Shown: positions 24,420 through 36,254 of the stretch, piece by piece
Layout: every line of letters starts with the position of its first letter
Numbering within the stretch: the stretch's first letter is position 1
NCBI GenBank assembly: GCA_026419785.1
Contig: JAODTK010004887.1
Coordinates: 102,784-166,783, forward strand
DNA from: Sclerodactyla briareus
Taxonomy: Eukaryota > Echinodermata > Holothuroidea > Dendrochirotida > Sclerodactylidae
Length of the DNA stretch: 64,000 nucleotides
Direction: 5' to 3'
Translations under genes and position numbers: made by a program
Notes under the pieces: model-generated
Database searches by the model: none
What the model saw: only the letters and a program-made list of their open reading frames with translations
What the model was told of the DNA's origin: nothing

Positions 24420-25285
24420 AACGGCAACGCATTTCATCAATCAGTCCAGCCGCTCCAGTGGTGTTACGCATGCAGTTGTTCATTGACATAGATCTACTGC
24501 TGTTTGCTGTGCCCATCAACCTACACTTATAGGTCAATATGATATCCTAATGCTGATTTAAGGCAAGATCCATGCTAACTCTCTAATGCAATCCCCTTTC
24601 CCTTGTTAAGACTTCATCAAGACTTTTTTTACAACATACATTTCCTGTTGATTTTCTATTTGGGAGTGGTATGCCTATTGTTGCGGCACTCCCCACGGTG
24701 GATGCATTTACTAGTAAAAAAGCGTCATATGTGACACCCAACTTCCAGTTACTATTAAGACTTCCGTAGTGTTCACGTGTTGAATCGTAATCAAGCGAAC
24801 CCGAAAGACCGTTAGTTGTCCAGTGCATAATTTGTCTGTAGGTGGGTTCATGTGGCGTATATGAACCTTAATTTTTTTGTATCGCCCGTCAAGGTCACCA
24901 AGGCAATTAGAAGCCAAATCTGAAAACACATAACTCCTGGAGCAGGTTCACACAAGGCTAATGTTTTGGGACACGATTTTAAATCGGTCGGGGTCGAAAA
25001 TAACATCAACTCACTTCGAGATCAGCAAAGGTCACCTAGGGTGAGAGAGTATGGAATAAACGCAATAACGAAACGTCGTACAAAGGTTGGGAGTTGCACC
25101 ATTGTGATCCCCCCCCCCCCCCCCAGTCGACCCTCAATAAGTGACTTTCGACCCTCGATTTACCCCGGAATGACCCTTCGCCAGTTTTGTGTTCATTTGA
25201 GTTTTGTAAACTATTTTTTCGGATCTCAAAGGTACCTTGTTTGACTATTTTGTATTCCTTGCCGAGGCAAAGAAGTTATGTAATC
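24420..25285. other. No gene recognised
   Basis: Two overlapping antisense frames (24,583-24,828 and 24,711-24,929) are of ordinary chance length and unrecognised. A C-run sits at 25,109-25,124. Confidence 0.35.
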
Positions 25286-25287
25286 AG

Positions 25288-25392
25288 CATGTGTGTGCGT
25301 GGGCGCGTGTGTGCGTGTATGGATGTATGTGTGCGGTGTGCGTGTGTGGTGTGTATGTGTATGTAATGTGTGTGTTGTGTGTGGTGTGCGAC
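25288..25392. repeat. (GT)n-type microsatellite
   Basis: Impure GTGTGCGTGTATG repeats. The overlapping His/Thr-rich - strand frame of 116 codons and Val/Cys-rich + frame of 107 codons are repeat translations. Confidence 0.95.
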
Positions 25393-25394
25393 AA

Positions 25395-26345
25395 CCCTGC
25401 CGGCACCTACATTCCAAATGACCGAACGCGGTATCAAGTTCATATTTTGGTAGGTAAGTCCCCATTGTGGGGAAGACATCTATTGTATCATTTGGTTTCA
25501 AACTCGTTGCGAGTTCAGGAGGGGCACTCTTTAAAAAGCGTTTTCCGCACGTATAACTGAGTGAACGGAAGCACATATGGAGTTGTAATCTCCTGTGAGG
25601 TTGCTATATAAAAGGCGGAGAACTTCTTTTATGGTGCCAGGTGAAAGGAAGAATCAACGTCCCTGAACTTTGAAAAGTGACTATATTGTGTAAATGAGAG
25701 ACCATTTACGTCCATGAACATCTTCCCCAATTTCAGCCAAAAATTTGCCTACTTTTTGAATAAATGTCACTTTGATTAAACGCCAGGACGCTGCCCATTT
25801 GATGAGGATTGTGATATCCCTATATAACCCTTGTACTTGAGAGGCTTTTGTTCTTTATTATAATTTGTGATCAATAATTCTATGATATGTGCAAAGTTCA
25901 CAAACCAATTTAGTGGTTAATTTTTTCTTTTCATTATCCCCGCCCAGTGATTCAAATAAACAAGGTACATTGTTGTGCACGGTCGTGTGCATAATATGTT
26001 GGAAAAAACGAAGACATACATTAAATGCCACTGGTAGGGGGTTGTGTGACATCATACTTATACTTGTTCATTCCTGTTCCATTCACTTTGAGGGGAAATG
26101 GCAGCGCCCATCGCCTTGTTTTAAACGCTATAACTTGGGAAGGGAACAGTATTTTTGAATGGAATTTTTTTTTGTAGAATGTTCAGTATACACTTGCTGC
26201 TTCATATATGTGAAGATATTTCCGGACTTTAATTCTCCTTTAAGGTCAATCACGGTCACGGAAGTTACCTCCATATATCGGGCAACGAATCATCGAGGGG
26301 GTTGGCGTAATGGATAATTTTGTTCGTCTGTGCAAATTACATCTG
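25395..26345. other. No gene seen
   Basis: Contains a TATATAAAAG word at 25,605-25,614 that looks like a TATA box, but no exon or ORF follows it convincingly. The rest is AT-rich and unassigned. Confidence 0.35.
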
Positions 26346-26349
26346 ATGG

Positions 26350-26900
26350 CCTACTTTGACCTCCGTTGACCTTTTCACCTCATATGACCTAACGACATTG
26401 TCGACCTTCGGGTCAATTGTTTGGGATAACGTCGCCTCGTCTTTGTTGCAGGCCAAGTTAACTCGCACTGTCGTACTAAAACACTTCTATCACTCGCTAG
26501 CTCCAGTTATGTCTTGTGCAAAGTGTGCAACAGCCTCTAGAACACTGGTAAATTTCAAATCCTCATATGTATTCGCAACAACGAATTATAGGGAGTGGCT
26601 AGTGGAGCATTTTGCTAGTCCGGGCAAACTCCATCCGTGACCTAACTTTGGACTGTCTTTGACTTCCTTTGACTTCTTTGTCCTCATTGAACTAATGGAC
26701 ATTGAACCCTTCTGGGTCAATCCTTCGTGACGAACCAGAACCGTCCAGCGTGTTGCAACAAACCGATAGGTCAATTGCACTGATGTGTCAAAACACTTCT
26801 ATGATCTTCTCCAGTTATATCCGCTGAAGAATGGTGAAGTCTCTAAAACACTGAATAATTCCAAATCTTTACGCAACGAAGCATTTAGGGGCTGTCGTAT
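26350..26900. repeat. Two-copy tandem repeat, period about 303 bp
   Basis: TTTGAC(C/T)TCC-TTGAC(C/T)T begins units at 26,355 and 26,658. Both units then run in parallel through GACATT-(T/A)-C--T(C/T)GGGTCAAT, TTGCA--C-A, CGCACTG-T and AAAACACTTCTAT, followed by TCCAGTTAT, CTCTA(G/A)AACACTG and AA(T/A)TTC(A/C)AA(A/T)TC. Divergence is substantial. No shared reading frame exists. Confidence 0.75.
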
Positions 26901-26904
26901 GGGG

Positions 26905-28636
26905 GGGGGGGGGGTTTTTTTGTTAAAAGGGAAGGTTAAGACATGCACCTGTTTTGTGTGATGTACTGATCTGCCAAAACAAACCCTGGCAATGACATTG
27001 TTGTAGGCCAATCACGAATGGATTTTTAGAGATTTAGGATCTAATTTCCGCATAAAATATTGTGCAAACCTGTTGAAATCTATTTATTTCTATCGCTTTC
27101 AAAGAAGTTTACAGGAGATTATATATTGTTCAATGGGTCTCTCCAGGCCATAGAGTCCTTATTTAAGATTGTACGTCGGTTTGTTCGATGAAATGTTGCC
27201 TACCTGAACCTGAACTGGAGTTTTTCATACCCTCATGCTTCCCATTTGATGCCCTCCTTGTGACCTCACAATGTTTTCTCGTTCGTTACATACCTCTTAC
27301 TAACCCTTCCTATTCGACCATATTCCTCTCAAAGTGACTCTGAGGGGGAAGTAGTTGATGTGTCCTCAGGTTTGACCCCCTCTTATTGGGTAGGTATCGT
27401 TGATAGGCTATTTCCACATCGATCCACTCTTGCTGACCTCAGATTACCTTTGACGTGACCACCACAGGGAGGGGGGGGGGGGGGGGGGGTGGGTACAATG
27501 CACAACAGAGGAGTCGGGCCATTTTCAGTATTAGTCAGGTATGCCAGTATTGGTCTGATAGAAGTTTCCACCGATGACAAACCGGTATATCTTTTCGAGC
27601 AGGGCTAGGTAAATACGGGTCATTCTTCTCGACCCGATTTTTAAATAACGTCTAATTAACGTTTGAATATTGTTTCAGCCCAACTCACGCTCAAACTCAA
27701 TTGTTTTGTTGCAATCGTTTCCGAGACTGTCGTGATGGAGAGGGGGTAGGGGTTACTGTTACTGGCTTGTTCTGGTTCGCATCTTCTGTTCTGGGTCATA
27801 CACCCGCGGGTGGGGTCTTTACATGTACCGCTATTGTTGAAACAGTGGATCAAACGATGTTGTGCCTGCACCTACCTCCCGTTTTCATGTTTTTCTTCTC
27901 CGTGAAACCCTGTTTAGGTGGCCTTCCACCGCACCCTCTGCCATAAACACTACGGTGGTACCCTTTTCAAATTAACTTTAATTGGTCTTTTGTTGAGATG
28001 CCCCTAAAGAAATATCAAGTTTGCCACTAGGCACTGGGATTTAGGGTATGCATGTCTACACTCAGAGCTTAATACACAAGTAACCCATTGCAATTTTATA
28101 GGTTATATCCGTGACTGGACCCGTGATAACACAAACCCCTGTTGACTATAGGACAGCAATGGGGAAGATATTATGCCATTATACTGCAGTGCACAAGACA
28201 ATATCAGTCTCTTCAGGGAAATTGTGTGTATAATTAATGGTGACAACTGGGGAGTCATCAGGTGTAATTCATCATAATATCTAACACTTTCACTTGTAGC
28301 ATCGAAGTGCAGGTTCTCAAATGGTATCACATATTCCCTGCCTGAGCAGATAGGGCTAAATTCATTCATTTTTTTTTCCTGACATAAGCAATCCTCAAGT
28401 TTGATGAGTGGCAGGTGGTCACACGAACTATTCATATTCAAACGACATGTAAGGCTCCCATGCATAGCGAAACTACTTGCGAAAGACGAAAAATAAAAAC
28501 CATTGCAACATCCCTCTAAACTATTTTGTTGCCAAATGTCAATGTCAAACGTCAAACTTAACAACATTCCAGTGTTTTATGCGGTCTGACCTTTCACACA
28601 TGTATCGTTTCCTTTGGCGATAACTCGTGATGGAGT
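26905..28636. other. No gene assigned; one 154-codon antisense frame
   Basis: G-runs occur at 26,898-26,913 and 27,472-27,490. The frame at 28,103-28,567 on the - strand (154 codons) is the only unusual one. Its translation is Ser/Leu-rich with scattered Cys and matches nothing I know. Its length is near what chance gives in 64 kb, so I do not call it a gene. Confidence 0.3.
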
Positions 28637-28639
28637 TGT

Positions 28640-29235
28640 TGTAAGTTGTCATAAGTCCCTAATTCTCTTATGGTTTGGTCTCAAGAGAATCTGCTCATCA
28701 ACAGAAAATTAATTCACAAGGTCAAAAGGTAAACGAGATCCAAAAAGGTCCCAATGAGTTAAAGTAAGGTCACCAAGATTGTATTCCCCAGACGAACAAA
28801 CTTCCCCATAACGCCTCCCTCTGAACCGTTTCGTTTCCAGATATATACGGTTTTTGTCCATGGTGACCTTTAAACGACCTTTGACCTACCCCAAGAACAA
28901 TAGGGTTCATCCACACCATACGTGCAAACCCACCAACCTATTGAACTTGATAATGCTTGCGTTAGTTAGATATCGTGCCTGACAAGCTGCTGGAAGTTTG
29001 CCCTCGTCGTGACTTGAATGACCTTGAATTGGCATCACAAACCCTAGGGTCATCCTCTTTCCATATGGCAACCCACATAACATAATTTGGAAGTTGATCC
29101 TGTTTGCGTTTCCTTAGATATCGTGCTGACAAGGGGTTTTTAATCACTACACACAGACACACACACACACAACATGCGCACGTGTTGTGATCTCATATAT
29201 AGATTCCTTTTGCCCTCGGCAAGAATACAAAAAGA
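28640..29235. repeat. Dispersed repeat family A, copy 2
   Basis: Second copy of the repeat at 760-1285, same orientation, with the same ordered landmarks: AGGTCACCAAGAT, CAGACGAACAAA, AATAGGGTTCATCC, two ATATCGTGC(C)TGA(C)AAG words, an (AC)n run at 29,152-29,172, and a final CCTCGGCAAGAATACAAAAAG. Copy 2 preserves TGACCTTTGACC words better than copy 1. Repeated TGACCT half-sites are an intrinsic part of the family. Confidence 0.7.
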
Positions 29236-29697
29236 GGAAGATAACCTATCCGGTATTCAATGTCCGGGATTACATGGTCCTTAGTCACAATAGTTTACTC
29301 GGCAGCCTGACCTACATTCTTGGACAAAATTTGTTGGAACCCCCCGTTCCTAAGTGATGGATAGAACCCCTGCTCCCACACATGTTGGAAATCTGAGACC
29401 CCAACACTCGTATTCAACATTGTTGGTAGAATTCAACATTGTACGTGGAGGGGAAGGGGGGTGGGGTGAAGATCTAATTACATCAGTACGGCCTCGAGAG
29501 TGTTATTTCTAGTGCCTGTATGGCAGTAATTGCTCCAACATCTTTTGGGGGGTTACCGGACCTACTACCCCGCCCTGTACAAAATGGTCGATGGATAATA
29601 TTTTTTGTGATTGCTCGCTGTGTGATACATTCACTGCTCCAAGGACCGTACTGGCCCACAGGCTAGCCAACATAGACAGTAGGTAAATGGTTAACTG

Positions 29698-30354
29698 TTA
29701 GTGGTTTATTATTGAAACGGTCCATTTCCGGAATATGGATGTTGGCGTGAAGCTAGCAACTATAGCACTCTGTGTCTCAGGTTGAGGTAGTCCCAATTGA
29801 CATTTAGTGGAATTTCCTGGAAGTTTAGATAGGAACCAATTTTCCAATTCAATGCGAAGAATACTCCAGTGTCTTGCAAACCACTTTCTCACATCTTGAA
29901 AATGTTGTGTAACTGTCACACCTATTCCGGTGTTGTTTAAGGACTTACACAACATCACCCTTGTATACTCTTGCCCAGCGCCATTCTGGTAATTTTTCAC
30001 AACCGTTGACAATGTTGGTGTATCTCTTAACGGGATAGGTGTGCTAGTACCACAGTGTTGTGTGGCAAATTCTACACAACTTTTAAGAGTGCAGAAGCAT
30101 GTTAGTGGATTCCACCGTTCACAGTTGGGACAAGTGTATCCTGGTCGTGTTTTATCCCTTCCATATTTATTGAATACGACTTTGGTTTGATTTGATGTCT
30201 CTGGTTCAGGACCAACAAGGCCATCAAGGAGCCCTGGCGGTATTGATCGGGGATGAGCACCGCGATAACTCGCCTTCGCTTCTCGACGACTAGTGCTCAG
30301 ATGAATAACGAGGCAGGAGTGTAACCCAATCTCTACCTGCTCCAGGGACCGCAA
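29698..30354 (-). CDS. Uncharacterised 218-codon ORF, partly SINE-derived
   Basis: This is the longest open frame in the window. Its first 40 or so codons (30,230-30,354) lie inside the SINE at 30,230-30,655, so the ATG is probably not biological. The remainder, about 29,698-30,220, contains a compact cysteine cluster, C-x2-C-x8-C-x-C-x4-C (about residues 75-93), that could bind zinc. A Trp/Leu/Arg-rich stretch (KWFARHWSILRIELENWF) follows. I recognise no family. It could be an exon of a transposon or host protein, or a chance frame: by a rough estimate, a frame this long is expected about 0.2 times in a window this size. No signal peptide, membrane segment or splice context supports it. Confidence 0.25.
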   Translation of the reverse strand: MRSLEQVEIGLHSCLVIHLSTSRREAKASYRGAHPRSIPPGLLDGLVGPEPETSNQTKVVFNKYGRDKTRPGYTCPNCERWNPLTCFCTLKSCVEFATQHCGTSTPIPLRDTPTLSTVVKNYQNGAGQEYTRVMLCKSLNNTGIGVTVTQHFQDVRKWFARHWSILRIELENWFLSKLPGNSTKCQLGLPQPETQSAIVASFTPTSIFRKWTVSIINH

Positions 30355-30655
30355 TTTTACGTCCCCATCTGTAAGGACTATCAGTGAACTTCATGACCCG
30401 ACCACTTTCTCGGAACTGGAGGAGCGGAAGTTCAAGTTCAACGTGACTACTCACAGCCGACAGACGAAACTTATTGCCAAATCTCGTTCCAAATCCCATC
30501 ACCGCAGAAAATCCCCTGTATCACAGCGAACCCATGAAGTGAGCCCAAACCTCGCCCATCGCAACTCAATGCAGCCACCTATGGAAAATTGTCCGGTGAC
30601 CGCTGGAATTCGAACCCTGAATATTTTGGTTGGTGTACAGTGTCACTGATACCAC
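30230..30655 (-). mobile_element. tRNA-derived SINE, copy 1
   Basis: Read on the - strand from 30,655, the copy starts with a tRNA-like head. GTGGTATCAGTGACAC (A-box-like) is followed about 35 bp later by GGGTTCGAATTCC (B box). The body then contains GTTGCGATGGGCGAGG, CCTTACAG--GGGACGTAAAATTG and GAAGGCGAGTTATCGC. The body aligns with the copy at 33,600-33,925 in the same orientation, with one longer internal segment here. The head plus shared body define a SINE family transcribed by RNA polymerase III. The mobilising LINE is unknown. Confidence 0.75.
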
Positions 30656-31004
30656 CACCATTTCTTCCGCCCTAGACAACCTTATAAAAAAAATTGGAAT
30701 TCAATGAAACTTGCGGTTCATATAGGGTTTAGGAGAACATGTCAAAGTGGTCGTGTTCTTAAATTGTTTTCAAATTTCTTTTAATCGACAGAATGACAGG
30801 AAGTTGGCATGATTGGATTGCAATGGATTCCTTTTGGCTTTGGCAAGGAGAAGAAAACAACACAGAGAAGACTGGTAAGCGCTCAACACAGAACCAAGCA
30901 GCCAGGTTAGTTTTATAGCCCAACATGGGCACCCTATACAATCCAATTTCACAGTTAGTCTTTTTTACCGTCTCTTTATCCTCATCCGATCTAAAGAAAC
31001 ACAC

Positions 31005-33595
31005 CCAAGTCAGTTCTTGTTCTACTTGGTGGCGAGTGAAGAAACAAGTTCAGTTACGGACATCCAGGTTTGGCATCAATTCCAGGTATTAGTCTGATTG
31101 TGATAAGCCAAAGACATCCTTGATAAACATAGTCCCCAAGACCTAGAGTACTGGTTATTTATTCAGTTCAATATTTTACGCATGGGTGAGCAGCTCAAAG
31201 AGAGCGGCTTCCGCGAAGGGTCCCCTCTCGTCGGCGAGCTCCGCCCCTCAAACAAATTGAGAGTAATCTGTAGGTGGGCTATTATGTTCGCATTTAACCG
31301 ACGCCGGGCAATTCCTGCACCGACATCGAGGAACGCACCGGTACTGCATGCACAATTGAATGGCAAATAACTGGGTAAATGGGTCAACCCGACACAGCAA
31401 ACGCCCTTATCTGAATTAAATGTAGGCTGATTAATTCACGAACTTGTTTTGGCAAACAAGTACCAGTTTGCTACCAGTTGCCTACGAGAACAAATATTTG
31501 ATCCCACCTGCTCTTGGATATATTGGATAGATACAGAGAGGGCAGGTCTTCACCTTGCATTGTCATGGGCTCCTTACAAAAGACGTTGGGGCTATAATTT
31601 AAAAATAAAATAAGAAGATTGTCCCCTTCATATGAGTTGTTCTGTACATATGACTCTACCTCAAATCAACAGTAGGCTGACTCCCAGAGACCAATCTCCC
31701 GCCGGTCCAATATAACCATCAATACCATTATTATCGTTGTATACGTGGTGGCAAATCCATGTAGTTTTTCGTGATTACGTGTACCTCTGGAATTCTCCAA
31801 AAGATTTTCCCCACTACATGCTGGTTTCGAAAGTTATATATGGAATCACATGCTATGTTGTTATGCATGCTCAATTATTCGGTCTGAAAATTATCATAGA
31901 TGATGTTCGCAAAATTGTGTTAGTCCACATCATGTGCAGACCTATCCCGCACCCCACAGCTGGAAGAAAAAATACTGTGTGGTAGTAAAGATCACATTGG
32001 TACATAGTTGTTATGTATGATCCTCCCCGTTAGTATTCTTGGAAAGGGGAAGGGTTGGCGAGTCCAAAATGTAGTTTCAAGCCGAGAGCACGGGTGGTTG
32101 AATAGTAGATGAGGTGTTTGTGATAAGTATACGCGTTATTAGCAGAATGTGTCCTGCTCACCTAATTCATAATCATCCCATGATCATAGCTGACCCAAAT
32201 TAGACTGTACTATTAACGGTAGTTTGCACAGTTTGATCTCGAAGTGTGCCCGCGCTCGAAGTCACGTAATGCAGTAAATAATGATACAACCAACATTACC
32301 TCTGGTTAATAAGCGGGGCTAATTATTAGACGTCATTTTGTTTATAGATAATCATCTCGTGTACATCACGTCCACTTTGATGAAAAACAACAACAACAAA
32401 ACAAGTTGTGCTGTTTTCAATGCCATGCTTGTGCAAACATATCCTCCGTATGAACGGGCGAACTAGTCCATTATATGGCAAGGATACTCGTTTTAAAACG
32501 AAGCTCAAAGGGGGCTCACGATTCCGTGCCGCATCTAATATCCCGCCCGTCTGGCCTTGTAATAACTCTCTAAACCAGCTGACATTCCACAACCCGATCA
32601 TGAATAGTTATAATTATAAAAATCCTTATGTAAACTCGCACTTCCGTCAGCAAACCACCAGATTCACTGAATATTCCGTGAAACATTGACATTACCCCGA
32701 AAATAAACACCGACTGCGTTATACCTGATAGTAACGGTAACACTAAGGAGGACGATTGTAATTTGTAATGGCGGGTGAGCCAAAATTACGGAAATTGAGG
32801 GCTGACTCAATGATATCCTCCCTAACATACCACCGCATACAGACCACAACAGAATAGAGAGGATTCATAGATCGAAAGACACCAATAGATTGATAAATAG
32901 ATCCATTAAGCAATGGATAGAGAGAATATAGATGCGCATATGCATGGCATGGAATAGACCAATGGACAGACCGACCAACAAATGTGGTTGAAGCTCAACA
33001 TATTAGCATGTTGGATATGTCAACCGTGGTGCAACGGGAATAGAAATCTGGTTGGGAACTCAGCGTAAATGAGTATTGTCCCCACATACAACGTGCGACC
33101 CGTATTTGAAGCTGAAAAGAATTCTCCTCTTGACTAGACTAGGTGATTGTCGAGACATGTTTCAATTTTTACAGAGAAGACACCATATAGGAAGTATCCA
33201 TATTTTTGCGTGAGCTCAAACTCAAACTTATCTCTGTTCCACAAAGAATTTACGCTCGTATCACACAATTGCGTATGAGCAGCACTGATCAAGCGTATCA
33301 TCACCTAAACATTTAACCCTACTGTAAGTTCGATGACTCCTCCCCTCGTCTGCCAATAACATTTGAGGGCACTACTCACAGGAAATTATTTCACATTCAG
33401 GTTTGTGCCTTAACCTAATAACCCCTGGCTTGAGCGACACATATGCTGGCCATAAGTTGGGGGGGGAGGCAAACTGTCAGTTTTTTGAGCAGATAATCAC
33501 CACCAGAACTGACATCAACACAGGGGGAGTCCTGCATACGTGTCCGTTGCCACAGCGCCTGCGCATGACCGCAATGTCCGCAATAGAAGGAACCT
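31005..33595. other. No gene recognised
   Basis: Mixed single-copy-looking DNA. ORFs are at most 93 codons and mutually overlapping. Impure GATA/GACA repeats occur at about 32,870-32,975. A G-run with the word GGGGGGGAGG lies near 33,460. Confidence 0.35.
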
Positions 33596-33599
33596 TTGA

Positions 33600-33925
33600 T
33601 TCCTACTTGACTTGAATCTTTAACCGGTTTAGGGAAGCCAACTGGTCAGGCTGAACAAGGACTCGACGATAACGCGCCTTCTCTTTCCGCGACTGTGGGC
33701 ACAATGATATCGAGGCCGTGGGTGTAAACCATTTCCAACCTGCGTCTCCCGGGAACCCGGGGGCCATTTTACGTCTCTTCTGAAGGATTACCATTAAGTG
33801 GGACCAAGACCTCGCTCTTTCGTTATCGCAACTGCCATACACCCTTAAAAAAAGTGTGGTGACTGCTGGAATTCAAACCCAGGATGCTGCGAAATAAGCG
33901 ACAACGCGACTATGCATGACCCACA
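33600..33925 (-). mobile_element. tRNA-derived SINE, copy 2
   Basis: On the - strand the copy begins near 33,925 with GTCGCGTTGTCGC and has the B box GGGTTTGAATTCC about 30 bp later. The body follows: GTGTATGGCAGTTGCGATAACG, GAGCGAGGTCTTGGTCCCAC, AATCCTTCAGAAGAGACGTAAAATGG, GTTTACACCCACGGCCTCG, GAAGGCGCGTTATCG. Each landmark has a counterpart in the 30,230-30,655 copy. The A box is eroded. Confidence 0.7.
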
Positions 33926-34089
33926 ACCCAGCATTTCGTTGCACAGTTATGCCAACAAACTTTTTCAGCATGACCTCTCTCGACTCTTGGTGACCTTAAA
34001 CCTGATCGCAAACAACAAGGATCATCTTCTCAGCAACATTCCTTCATGCAAGTTTGAACTCTCTACAAGATCATTATGTTGCACCTGCG

Positions 34090-34645
34090 TTTATCCCACA
34101 AGCTTTCCCAGACCTGGCACGCTGACCTCCGTTGACCTTCGTTGACCGTTGGACTTCACCAAACCACTATGAACATCTACATCCTTGGCAAAACCCTTCG
34201 TGCAAAATATGGGAGGAACTTATTTGTGTTTAAAAAAGCCAAATCACTCGAATATCAAATTTTCAATTTCATTCACCAAAATTACCCCCATTCTATACTG
34301 GAAACCTTAGGGTTGATGGTACTACTACCCTATAGCTTAATCAGACCGAACATCCCACACATCCACAAGGTTTTCAGACTTTGAACTCCGTTTGACCTCA
34401 CTTGACTTATGACCAGACCGCAATGAGAAGGAGCAATTTTCTCATTATGGGGAACCGCATCAAACACAAGTTTCATTGCACCCGTCCACGTTGGGGTCGA
34501 GATCATCTTGTCCACAGCCAAAATTTGCCAAAATATCAATTTCAAAATTTTTCCAATTTTCCCCCAAACTTTTGTTGACATCAGATAAACCATTTTTCCA
34601 CTTTTCCACAAAACTTCACACATTTTTCCCCTCAATGACCGTTGG
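34090..34645. repeat. Module related to the 15.48-16.56 kb array
   Basis: Shares GCTGACCTCCGTTGACC, CACAAGGTTTTCAGACTTTGA, GAACCGCATCAAAC, CCACGTTGGGGTCGAG, and the GCCAAAATTTGCCAAAATATCAATTTC end with the array. About 1.5 units are present. It begins with a triple TGACC(T) run at about 34,122-34,147. This copy shows what the uninterrupted module looks like at the place where the 16.2 kb palindrome occurs. Confidence 0.65.
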
Positions 34646-34649
34646 GGCC

Positions 34650-35945
34650 TAAAATTCGTAACACCCTATATACACAATTGAATCAACATTCCCTTTAAAT
34701 ATGAAACATCGCTGACACAATTTCTCGATCATAACCTATTTCAATCTATGTCTGTAGGAGAATCACTTGACCACTCGAACTAATGATGAAACTGACCATC
34801 AAATGACTTTGTAAGCCTCAAAATTATGACACCGCCTGTATTACTGTATATCACCCACTAGCCAAGTGTCCAACAAAGTTGGAGAAGGAGATTGTTATTT
34901 CTTATGGCATACAAATGCATATATAACCTACGCCCGGTTTGAGTCAAACCGGGTCTTGGGCCAAAAATCCCGGACACCCCCCCCCAGTTCCTAACAAGGG
35001 CCTTCATACATGTGTTATTCCGGGGGAAATCAATTGAAACCCGGTGGGATATGTATTTCAACCACCATGTGGTGGAATTCTTATAAAATAGTCTCCTCAG
35101 AGGGCACCTCGAAGCATTACTGAGCACCCCAAAAACACAGCTATTAGAGAAATACAGCATGATCATAACTTTGATGATTTTTTTTGGTGATGTTTTACCT
35201 TTTCTGGAGTATTCTGTCCTAGGGCCCAACTCGAGCATTGGAAACTCAAATTCCAGAACACTCTGAAGGAGCATCATATCCATATATAAGAGCAGGGATA
35301 TGGAACCTACCATGCCAACTGTACACTCAAAATGCTTAGAGGCGGAATGAATTTTGCGTATATCACTCTACTTGGAACTCCTAGGTGCAAAACCGACATT
35401 CGGCCCCAAACCACTCTGACCACCCACTCTGACCACCCACAATAACCTCTACACCACCCATGATCCATTTCAACATCAACGTGTTACTACTTCACTGGAA
35501 GTCAATTGAACGTGTTGGGCGTAGATGGCATTACAGACATTTGTGTAAAAAACCTTCTACAATACGTGCTTTGGAGCCCAACTGAAGACTTTGAATAAAA
35601 CATCCATAACAACACCCCCAAGGTAACGGATCTTGGATCATCCGCGGAACGAACATCAGCACTGTGCAACAACTCCTTTAGGGGAGAATCTCTGGCATGA
35701 CACACCCCAGGCCTTTAATCCAAAATTCCTGAACACTCAAATGCCCTTCACTGATGATCATGTGAATAAACGTTCAGTTCTTCATCGGCCATGGTCCATC
35801 AATCATGTAAGAGGAAGAGTGTAGGCACTTCTAATCACATGGGAAGACGACAGGCCCCCCAGATAAGATAGACAAGAATGATCACAAATAGCTTATCCAG
35901 CCCACATAATGAAGTGAGCATCTATATTCGTTTTCGATGACACTT
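34650..35945. other. No gene assigned
   Basis: A 151-codon - strand frame (34,858-35,313) is near chance length and has no recognisable domain. Short words repeat between 35,060-35,330 and 35,580-35,740 (for example CATCAGCACTGTGCAAC), but I cannot define a unit. Confidence 0.3.
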
Positions 35946-35949
35946 ACTG

Positions 35950-36207
35950 ATATGATAATATATATTCGATCTATATAGATATATATATTATTATATATAT
36001 ATATAATATATATATATTATATCCAAAAACATTATCGGTGTTTTACTCACATTTTTATAGCTCAATCGCCGCTATTTCGAAATCTCATTCGAGATCCAGC
36101 CATTATTTAGGTAGCATTGTTGTTTTACAGTTTTTGACTTGTTATATATATATAGATATATATATATAAAGATATATATATATACTATAATATATTATAA
36201 TATATAT

Positions 36208-36250
<43 letters not shown>

Positions 36251-36252
36251 CG
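35950..36252. repeat. (TA)n arrays flanking a 120-bp unique segment
   Basis: Irregular TATA arrays at 35,955-36,022 and 36,143-36,250 bracket a unique AT-rich segment (about 36,023-36,142) that has internal TTCGAAAT/ATTCGAGAT words. The pattern resembles elements that sit in, or generate, (TA)n tracts. Confidence 0.85.
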
Positions 36253-36254
36253 AC

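Noticed and set aside
25226..25576. 116-codon - ORF rich in His and Thr, and 107-codon + ORF rich in Val and Cys
   Set aside because: Translations of the (GT)n/(AC)n microsatellite on each strand.
25605..25640. TATATAAAAG box followed by an ATG
   Set aside because: The ATG is only about 25 bp from the box, inside the expected initiation zone, and no exon or ORF follows.
34858..35313. 151-codon - ORF
   Set aside because: Near the chance maximum for a window of this size and without any recognisable domain or splice context.
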